Assembly: GCA_022414725.1 (NCBI GenBank)
Contig: CM039462.1
Coordinates: 15,179,245 to 15,243,244, forward strand
Length of the DNA: 64,000 nucleotides
From: Microglena sp. YARC
Lineage: Eukaryota > Chlorophyta > Chlorophyceae > Chlamydomonadales > Chlamydomonadaceae
Reading direction: 5' to 3'
The translations under genes and the position numbers were made by a program. Under the pieces are notes generated by a model. That model made no database searches. It was not told the DNA's origin and saw only the letters and a program-made list of their open reading frames with translations. Shown here one piece after another: positions 11,742-22,900 of the stretch (position 1 is its first letter; every line of letters starts with the position of its first letter).

Positions 11742-11799
11742 ATGTGCCGACCGACGCTAGGGAGAAATTTCCTGCTTTGCGTCTTCATCTTCATCCAAG
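11742..11799 (+). CDS. Gene A exon 1: start codon and signal peptide
   Basis: The ATG at 11742 opens MCRPTLGRNFLLCVFIFIQ, ending in phase 1 at donor GTGAGC. Joined to exon 2 it completes a classical signal peptide with LLVSA before the cleavage point. The aligned codon in gene B is ATT. Confidence 0.75.
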
Positions 11800-12398
11800 G
11801 TGAGCTTCTCTTATCTCGAACTTGAACTCGATTGCACGCTCCAGCCCGTCAGGCCTGCTTGCCGTTCTCGGTAATAATCCCAGCATTCGAACAATACTAG
11901 AGCATGCGTGCATGCATTTGCACAGGCTATCGAACAGCCCTTGCAGGCTGCTCGCAGTCTTCGACAGTAATATCAACATCCATAAAAGGGCGTAAAGGCA
12001 TGCGCACAGGCTGTTCGACAGCTCGGTGGCCGTGGGGACGGGGGGACCCGTGTGTGATTCCGGGTCTGTCGAACGGAGTTGGAATCTGAAGACGGTGCCA
12101 CAAAGCATGTTGTAAAAAAGCGTAGTGAATCCGTGAACGTGTGATGTGCGCTGCTGTGGTCGATTCTGGTAAGTCAGTGCGCGGATGCAGTCGAAGGCAT
12201 CTCGTCGGAATGGTGATGGCGTGGTGATGCAGTCGAAGTAGCCACAATTCAAATCATCGAGGTGTTCGAGTGGTGATTGAGTGTTGGTGGGGAGGTACTC
12301 GAGTTGAAGGCGTCACATTCCGACCATTGTGGTGCTCGAGTGGTGATGAATGCAGATAGGAAGATGATGATACTGATAATGACGATGACGAAGATGAC

Positions 12399-12443
<45 letters not shown>

Positions 12444-12444
12444 A

Positions 12445-12512
<68 letters not shown>

Positions 12513-12513
12513 A

Positions 12514-12576
<63 letters not shown>

Positions 12577-15500
12577 CAGACATTTTTCCTTGTGCCTTAC
12601 TGGACTCAAAATGTGCCTGCAGCTTGACTCAATAAGTCAAGGGGGGGATGTGTGAACATAATAACATATGTAGCCTACTTGACTTTGATTGAATGGCCAG
12701 CAATCAGGATCAGAGTACTACATTTTGTCAGATTGGTCAGCGCTTAAAGCGCACAAACGTCAAATTGGTCAGCGCTTTGTAGTGCAAAAAGCGGAAAACT
12801 GCGCGCTGCGCCCACAGGGGGTTGAAAAAACTGCGCGAAATGCGCAGTGGGGCTCAAAACGCGTGCGCAAAATCGCTTTGTAGTACCCTGATCTGGATGC
12901 TCGCTGTCCTTGGCAGTCGAAGTAAAGTCAAGCCTCTTTAGCATACTTGGCTACCCCTGGACTTTGAACTACATCCAAAATAATTGCCTAAACTTGAACA
13001 ATTAAGTGCACTTCCATATCATAAAGAGGGTCTCTATTTTTAAACACACAAAAAATAAAAGCAATGTGATGCTTGGACCAAGGAAGCCTGTAACAATTAT
13101 CATTTAATTAATTTATCACTGTAGCACAAACTGAGGGCCCCTGCCGGTAAAATGATTGTTTGGGGTTCAGGTCACCAGTGTTTTTTCGATTTAGCCCCTC
13201 CTGATATCGTGGTTGGGCAAGATCCTTTAGCCTATTTTATTTTATTATTTATTTTCTTTGGCTACCCCTGGACTGTAACAGCATACATACAGTAGACCTT
13301 GTCTAGCTGCCAGCTGCGTTTGACATTGTCCAGTTTTTGGCAGAGCCCCCTCTTCAAGGGGGCGGGAGCCCCCATGTTTACCCATTTGTCCGTCTGTCCG
13401 ACCGAAAAAGAAAAAAAACTTGAAGCCTGACACGTCAGCCAACGGTCGCGTAACTGACTCGCTTCGGTCAGCTCCATCGTTGCCACCTTTCATTCCGTTG
13501 CCAACACACTCCGCCAATTTTCCGATTGCTTGCGACGCTGCATTGGACTTGTTTTCTCCGCGCTCTAGAGAATGAGGCTTGGGTCGCCCCTTGTGGCTAC
13601 CAACTTGGCCTCATGAATTCTGAAAAAAAACTGTCATCGTCACCGCACAGTCATCAGCTCGACAGTCTATGTCTATGTCTGTGTCTATGTCTGTGTCTGT
13701 ATCTATGTTTATGTCTATGTCTATGTCTATGTCTATGTCTATGTCTATGTCTATGCCTATGCCTATGTCTATGTCTATGTCTGGGTCACGGGTGAAAATA
13801 GCTGTCTAGAAGCTGTTATGCGATCAAAAATGAAAAAGTGAAATAAAAACAGTGTACTGCATGTGCTGCTCTGTTGATTCTGTTGATAAAAAAAAGTGAA
13901 ATAAAAACAGTGTACTGCATGTGCTGCTCTGTTGATTCTGTTGATAAAAAAGTGAAATAAAAACAGTGTACTGCATGTGCTGCTCTGTTGATTCTGTTGA
14001 TAAAAAAAAGTGTCCTACATGTGCTGTGATGCCTTCTTACTGATGCCAGTTCACCTTGAACTTGGTTACATGGCTTCAGCCTTTTAGGCTGCTTTCTGCC
14101 TTTGGCAGTAACATAATCAAATCAAATCACAGCCTGTTTATCAAAATATGCTTCATCCTATCTCTTCATACAACCAGTTGCTATGATGGTGATGGAAAAA
14201 AAACATGGTGATGAAAATGGTGGTGATGAAAAAAAACATGGTGATGAAAAAAAACATGGTGATGAAAATGATGGTGATGAAAAAAAACATGGTGATGAAA
14301 GAAAAAAAAATGCTTGCTTGTATTCCTGTTTCTGTTGCCCTCTTGTTGATTCCGTTGCTTCTGTTGCCCTTTTGTTGATTCTGTTGATTCTGTTGATTCT
14401 GTTGCCATCTTGTTGATTCCGTTAATTATTTTACCCTCTTGTTGACCTCAGTCCCTCTGTTGATTGATTAGCACTTGTTTGGGAACCATCTCATTTGTTT
14501 CATCACTTCACATCACATCACATCAAATCACAGTACTGTATATTATATTATAGTATATTATATTATTTTATATTATATTATATTATTATATTATATTATA
14601 TTATATTATATTATATTATATTATATTATATTATATTATTATATATTATATTATGTTATATTATATTATATTGTATTGTATTATATTACATCATATTATA
14701 TCATATCATATCATATCATATCATATCATATCATATCATATCATATTATATTATATTATATTATATTATATTATATTATATTATATTATATTATATTGTA
14801 TTATATCATATTATATTTATATTGCATTGCATTGCATTGCATTAAATTACATTCAAACCAACTGACAATACCAATACCAATTGCAGCTCTGCTGGTGTAT
14901 GTTGGAAGTAGCTCCTGTGTAGCTCAGTAAGATGGAAGTAGTGGTGTCAGTTGGTTAGTAGCACTTGTGTGGGAACCATTACATTGCATTACATTGCATT
15001 ACATAGCATTTAATTGCATTTAATTGCATGCCATTGCATTACGTTGCATTACATTGCACTGTATTGTATTACATTGCATTATTTTACATCCAAACCAACT
15101 GACCAATACCAATATCAATTGCAGCTCTGCTGGTGTCAGTTGGAAGGAGCTCTTGTGTAGCACAGTCAGTTGGTAGTAGTGGTGTCAGTTAGTTAGTAGC
15201 ACTTGTGTGGGAACCATTACATTGCATTACATTGAATTACATTGCATCAAGTTGCATTACGTTGCATTATATTGCATAACATTGCATTACATCACATTCA
15301 AACCAACTGACCAATACCAATATCAATTGCAGCTCTGCCGGTCTCAGTTGGTAGTAGTTGTGTCAGTTGGTTAGTTGAACTTATGTGGGAACCATTTCGC
15401 TACATTACCTTCAAACCAACTGACCAATTACAATACGAATTGCAGCCCTGTTGGTCTCAGCTGGAAGTGAGAAGGACATTCAGGGCAATGATATAGCGGA

Positions 15501-18500
15501 TGCAGGTAAGACTCTATTGTATAGTGGATTTATTTATATTTGTAACAATACAATATAGTGGATACCCGTATGACTATATTTGTAACAATACAATAAAGTG
15601 GATACCCGTATGACTATATTTGTAACAATACAATATAGTGGATACCTGTATGACTCTATTTGTAACAATACAATAAAGTGGATACCCGTATGACTATATT
15701 TGTAGAGTGGCTTTATTTATCTTTACATAGTGAATACCAGTAAGACTCTAGTTGTATAGTGGATGTATATATATATAATGGATACCAGTGAGACTCTAGT
15801 TGTATAGTGGATGTATTTATATATATATATAATGGATACCAGTGAGACTCTAGTTGTATAGTGGATGTATTTATATATATATAGTGGATACCCGTAAGAC
15901 TCTATTCATATAGTGGATGTATTGATATTTATGCTGACAATACTGGTATATATAGCGGATACTCTATTTTTGTTTTTTCTCACGTATGTCCTTTTTATTC
16001 TGTTTGGCAGAACTTGAAATTGAACTTGGTTACATGGCTCCAGCCTTGGAGCCTGCTCACCATCTTTGGCAGTAACATAATCTATTCAACCAATTCATGG
16101 TTTTGGATCCTAACCAATTCAACCAATTCATTGTTTTTGGATCCTAACCAATTCAACCAATTCATTGTTTTTGGATCCTAACCAATTCAACCAATTCATT
16201 GTTTTTGGATCCTAACCAATTCAAACAATTCAGAGTTTTGGCAGGATCCTAACTAAAATTTTACTTCTCACTTATCCATACCATATGGGGTGGGGGGGTG
16301 GGGGGGGGGGGTAATATTTACTAAGGTAGGTTTGGAATGCGTTTACAATTTAGGTCAAATCTTATTATTCGACCAGCCAAAGTAGTTACAAGTAGCTTGG
16401 AGGGTCCTTCGAAAAGAATGTCTCAAAATATATTTAAATTCAGATTGAGCAGATATGGAATACATCCTTTAGGGTGTAGGTTTCAAGATCATAACCCTAA
16501 TAGCCTAGCATCAACATTCACTGCTATATATATCGTACAGTATACATATATATACTTGTATATATATATATAGCCCTTTCAGTGATATACAATGGTGTAG
16601 TGGTAGACCAAATCGCTTGAGGATGAAGAGTTGGGGGTTCGACTCCCCCTTCGGTCGCTCTTGGCGTTGCAGGTTGTCGTCAACCGCGATGGTTGCTTGT
16701 CCAGTTGAGGTAGGAGACCGCTCCCCACCCGCGTACGACTGGCTCCCTTAACACCACGCCCCACCAGGCGTTATCATTACTTTTTTTTTTTAGATAGCTC
16801 ATGTAAAAGCCCTTGATCTCTTATTTTTTAATATGCAATACAATTAAACTTCCGTTGATCCATTTTTTTGTAACTCAACTTTTACTGGAATATGCGAGTA
16901 AATGGGAATATGTGTATATACTTCATCTGATGTCATCAAAGAATCATGAATAAACAGAGGTAATTTAAAACAAACTCAAACCAATAGAACATTGACACAC
17001 CAAAAACAGCCAAAATACCCATACTACCCTCTTACTCCATACTACATAGTACGCATACATACATAGTTCATAACTGACCTAGCCCAGCCAACATAACCAG
17101 TCACACCAGCAGCATCAAATGGAACTACCCAACCCCGTAACACAACTAATCCACCGCTCTTTTCAGAATGGGTGGAATCCCCGTACCTTCCGTTCTACCC
17201 ATACCACCCATGTCCTCCATTCTACATCCTTCTATTCTACCCATACTACCCGGATCCTCCAACCCACTCAAACCAATAGAACAATGGGCCCACCAAAACC
17301 AGCATCGCCAACTAGAAACACCCAACCCAGTAACACAACCGATCCACCACTCTTTGCAGAATGGGTGGAATCCTTATTACTCCCGTATTACCCATACTAC
17401 CCGGATCCTCCAAACCACTAAAAACAATAGAACAATGGGCCTACCCAAAACCAGCATCACCAACTAGAACTACCCAACCCAGTAATACAACCGATCCACC
17501 ACTCTTTGTAGAATGGGTGGAATCCTTATTACTCCCGTATTACCCATACTACCCGGATCCTCCAAACCACTAAAAACAATAGAACAATGGGCCCACCCAA
17601 AACCAGCATCACCAACTAAAACTACCCAACCCAGTGACACAACCGATCCACCACTCTTTGGCTCTTTGCAGAATGGGTGGAATCCCCGTTGCTCCCGTGG
17701 TACCCATACTACCCGGATCCTCCAAACCCTCCATCTGATCCCGAGCTTCCACCACTTCCCCCAAGTCCTCCGGGTAAGTCCCTCTCAGAAGTTTAAATTT
17801 GAATTTAAATTTAAATTTGAATTAAAATTGCTCACATGGATCCATCACTTCCCCCAAGTCCTCCCGGTAAGTCCCTCTCAGAAGTTTAAATTTGAATTTG
17901 AATTTAAATTTGAATTGAAATTGCTCACATGGATTCACCACTTCCCCCAAGTCCTCCCGGTAAGTCCCTCTCAGAAGTTCAATTTGAATTTGAATTTACA
18001 TTTAAATTGGACTTGGTTACATGGCCCCACTATCCCCAAGTACTCCCGGTAAGTCCCTCTCAGGGTACTACAAAGCGTGCGCTTTTGCGCTTTTGAGCGC
18101 TGACTTTTTGACCCCCTCTGCGCTTTAAGCGCAGTTTTTTCAACCCCCTGTGGGCGCAGCGCGCGTTTTTTGCGCTTTTTGCACTACAAAGCGCTGACCA
18201 ATTTAACGTTTGTGCGCTTTAAGCGCTGACCAATTTGGCCATTTGAAGTACCCTGGTCCCTCTCAGATGGTCGTCGTCAACCGTGATGGTAGATTGTCCA
18301 GTTGAGGTAGGAGACCGCTCCCCACCGACGTACGACGGGCTCCCTTAAAACCACGCCCCACCAGGCGTTATCATTACCCTCTCATATCTTGAACTAAACA
18401 GTTGAGCTGTTGCATTCGGCCAGGCCAGATTTGTATGCTTAGGTCATTTGGCTGAGGTTGCAATGTGACCCACCCTAAATTAAATTGGTAACATGGCTCC

Positions 18501-19945
18501 AGCCAGACAGCACTTTGGCTGCTCGCCATCTTTGGCAGTGACATTAACAATGAATTCAACTTGTTTATATGATTATATAGTTACCGTCTTAAAGAGTTAT
18601 TGTGACAATATCATATCATATCAACCATATCAACCATATCAACCATAACAACCATATCAACCATATCAACCATATCAACCATAACAACCATATCAACCAT
18701 ATCAACCATAACAACCATATCAACCATATCAATCATATCATGACCGTATTGACCCCTGAAACCTGTTTTCTACACTTGCAGAAGAAGATTATCCAGACTG
18801 GCCTGCATCTCCAAGTAAGTTGGAGGGCCTGCCACAGGGACGTGTATTTTTACAGGGATAGCCAAATAGGCTTGCCAAAATGTAACACAGGAAAGAAGTT
18901 ATAATATATAAAAGGCAGGGTTATTAACTAAAAATTGTGCATGTATTTGAACTTGAACTTGGAATTGAGCTTGGATTTGAAATTGAGATTGAACTTGGAT
19001 TTGAACTTGAACTTGAACTTGGATTTGAACTTGGATTTGAATTTGAATTTGAAATTGAACTTGGATTTGAACTTGAACTTGGATTTGAACTTGGATTTGA
19101 ATTTGAATTTGAAATTGAACTTGGATTTGAACTTGAACTTGAACTTGGAATTTAACTTGAAATTGAATTTGAACTTGGTTACACAGCTCCAGCCTATTAA
19201 GCATATAAGCAATATCAGCATTTGAAACATCGCTACAGATATAATTAGCAATTACCTTGCGTTATTATAATATTAAGTAGTAGTAGTAGTACATTCCCCG
19301 TGTGGCCGTTGCCCTCCCCCCCCCCCCCCCCCCTCCAGCCCCCCCTCCAGCCCCCACCCACCCACTCACACACACATGCACCCCCCCTCTCCCCTTCACA
19401 TGCACTCAGTCAAGATATTTCCCCCTTTGCAACTGAAAATATGTAAAGCATGCCCATTCCATTCCATACCCTACACCCACCACCACCACCACCCACAGGA
19501 CCCTCACAATCCCCTACTTTTCCCTAAATCTTCTTGCCCCCCATCCCCATTGCCTCGCCCTCTCTTTCTCCCCCCTGTACCTCGTGCCCCACACACCTTC
19601 CAGCTATCTCCCCCCTGCCCCCCTGCCCCACAAGCCTTCCAGCTATCTCCCCCCTGTACCCCGTGCCCCACACACCTTCCAGCTATCTCCCCCCTTACGC
19701 GACCCTCCCCTCCCTCTCCCCGTACCCACATACACACATGTACACCCCTCGTCCCTTCCTCTTCCCCTTCACTTAAAACCCTTGTCCCTTCCTCTTCCCC
19801 TTCACTTAACCCCCTCGTCCCTTCCTCTTCCCCTTCACTTAAGCTGAGTACCCCTACTTTTACCGACCTCTTCCTGCCCCTCACCCCACCACATCCACAC
19901 GCACTCTTTCTCCCCACCCCCCACCCCCCCACACACACAGTCCCT

Positions 19946-19977
<32 letters not shown>

Positions 19978-22900
19978 CATACATACATACATACATACAT
20001 ACATACATACATACATACATACAATGGTGCTGCTGGCAAGCCTCGACTTCACTATTAAACTACCCTAATTAAATGAAATTCATTAACTTAAATTCATTTG
20101 TTATTCTGCAGGACTTCCCAACTACCCCCATGACCCGCCATCCCACTAGCTCCCTTTGCTCCGGGGATCCCTCCCTCCCCCCACCCCACCCCCCCTCCCC
20201 GGCTCGGTGTTCATAAGGCCAGCGGGAAGCCTAAGCTTCAGAGTCAGTGCACCCAATGGATTCTCCCTCCAATGCCACAGTGAATCAGACAACATGGGCA
20301 TGAGCTCAGCAACGGAGGCAATGCTTCTGAAAATGGGTGGGGGGGTCTGGGATTTCTATCTCCGCCTGTTTACCCTCTGCCAAGTCTGGGGTCGAGGGGG
20401 GGGAGTCGATGTGAACTTTGATAGTTTAGAGTCTGCCGAAGCAATGCGCAACGCTCTGATAACTAACCTGACTTACACTGCGATGTTCTTTCATCTGTCC
20501 CAGCTGCCTTGCAACACCAAGCTATACCTACAAAAGTTAGGGAATATGACTGGGAAAGAAGTTTACTTTTCCTGCGCCAGAAGCGACTTTGACTATGACA
20601 CGGCAGGGATGGACTCAGACAAGGTATTGGGATGGGAGTATGTAGAACAACCAAGCTTGTGTTGCTCTCCCCCCCTCGCGCCCCCGCCTCCCCCTCCCCC
20701 TCCCCCCCCCGCCCTCCCCCCACCACCCAATCCACCATCCCCCTCCCCGCCCCCTCCAAGCCCCCCCCACCACTGGCTCCGGGCTCCATCGCCCCCCAGA
20801 CCCACCAAGCCCTCCGCCGAGACCACCACCCAGCCCACAGCCGCCAAGCCCGCCACCACCCTCTCCTCCCAGTCACCCGCCCAAACCACCACCACCCAGG
20901 AGGCCTAACTATCCTCAACTACCACCACCACGTAAGTCACGGTAACTCAACTACCACCACCAACAGGAGCCATGGACATTGTCTTTGAACTTGTGCGCAT
21001 ACTTGCTTCATACACACACATATACCCTATATGTACCCACTTCCCCCCCCCCCACCCCCACCCCACCCCACCCCCACCCCACCCCACGAACACCTACCAC
21101 CATCCACCCAACCCACCACCACCCAGAAGGCCTCGCTACCCTCAAGTACCACCACCACGTAAGTCTTAGGGTTTAGGGTTTTAGGTACCCCTTCCCTTGC
21201 AGCCAGCCCTCCAACTCCCCAGGCTGGTCATCCCCCCCAGTCCACCCTGTCCCCCATCCACCTCCCGACCCCCTCCCTTCCTCCCACCCACCCACCCACA
21301 TGGTCCCTTCAATCCAGCCTAATCCTTCCACCCTTCCCATTCCCTTGCAGCCAGCCCTCCACCACCCCTGCCTCCCGGCCAGGTCATCCCCCCCAGTCCC
21401 CCCAGCCCCCCGTCCAACCCCCCCCGTAGCCCAAGAAAAGCCTCTCCCCCTCCTCGGCCACCCCCAAGTCCCCCCACACCCCCAACACCCACCCGTCCCC
21501 GGCGATCCAGGCCACCGAGACCAAACATTCCGGCTCCAAACCCGCCCTGGGCTCCCTGGAGCCCCTTTGCACCTATCAGCTCCCCCTCTCTACCTCCTCC
21601 TTCCCCCTCCCCTTCAGCGCCCCTCCGCCCCCTCTCCAAGGCCCCCTTCCCTCCACCATCTCCCCCCTGGGCGCCTGACACAATGATCAAACTGCTAGTC
21701 GTACTACTGGTAGGTGAACAAACGGCCAGTTGTACTGCTGATAGGTGAAAGAGGTGATTAGACTGTCCTGCTGGTAGGTGAGCAAAGTGCTAGTTGTACT
21801 GCTGGAGGTGAAAGAGGTGATTAGACTGTCCTGCTGGTGGGTGAGCAAAGTGCTAGTTGTACTGCTGGAGGTGAAAGAGGTGATTAGACTGTACTGCTGG
21901 TAGGTGAGCAAAGTGCTAGTTGTACTGCTGGAGGTGAAAGAGGTGCTTAGGCTGTACTGCTGGTAGGTGAACAAACCGCTAGTTGTACTGCTGGTAGGTG
22001 ACATAGGTGCTTAGACTGTACTGCTGGTAGGTGAACAAACTGCTAGTCGTACTGCTGGTAGGTGACCTAGGTGCTTAGACTGTACTGCTGGTAGGTGAAC
22101 AAACTGCTAGTCGTACTGCTGGTAGGTGAACTAACTGCTAGTCATACTGCTGATAGGTGACCTAGGTACTTAGACTGTACACCTGGTAGGTGAAAGAGGT
22201 GCTTAGACTGTACTGCTGGTAGGTGAACAAACCGCTAGTCATACTGCTGATAGGTGACATAGGTGCTTAGACTGTACTGCTGGTAGGTGAAAGAGGTGCT
22301 TAGACTGTACTGCTGGTAGGTGAACAAACCACTAGTCGTACTGCTGGCAGGTGAACAAACCGCTAGTCGTACTGCTGGTAGGTGAACAAACCGCGAGTCG
22401 TACTGCTGGTAGGTGAAAGAGGTGCTTAGACTTTGCTGATGGTAGGTGAACAAACTGCTAGTCGTACTGATGGTAGGTGAACAAACCGCTAGTCGTACTG
22501 CTGGTAAGTGAAAGAGGTGCTTAGACTGTACTGCTGGTAGGTGACAGGTGCCTGACCTTCCAGAAATACCTGTTGTGTTGAGTATAGCATCTCATATCAT
22601 ATCAAACACCTGATGGATGTTTAATTGTATATTATAATTTAAATAAATCCCTGTTGTGTGGACACTCGCAAAGCCCTGACCTCTCCATGCCCCTGACCCC
22701 CTTATCATTCCCTCTCATCTCTCTACCCCCTTATCATTCCCACTCACCTCCCATGCCCCTGACCCCCTTCTCATTCCCCCTCACCTCCCCATACCCCTGA
22801 CCCCCTTCTCATTCCCTCTCACCGCCCCATGCCCCTGACCCCATGCCCCTTCCCTCTCACCTTCCCATTCCCCTGACCCCTTCTCATTCCCTCTCACCTC

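Noticed and set aside
11150..12252. Overlapping ORFs of 79-153 codons near gene A exon 1
   Set aside because: Frames are not preserved in the matching gene B region; only the 11742 start joins a coherent signal peptide.
16583..16660. Functional tRNA gene
   Set aside because: The head is joined to a repeated SINE body and the acceptor stem pairs poorly; four related bodies occur in the window.
19376..20068. 230-codon Pro/His ORF (+) and 182-codon ORF (-)
   Set aside because: Runs through poly-C and ACAT repeats of intron 4 and is not conserved in gene B.
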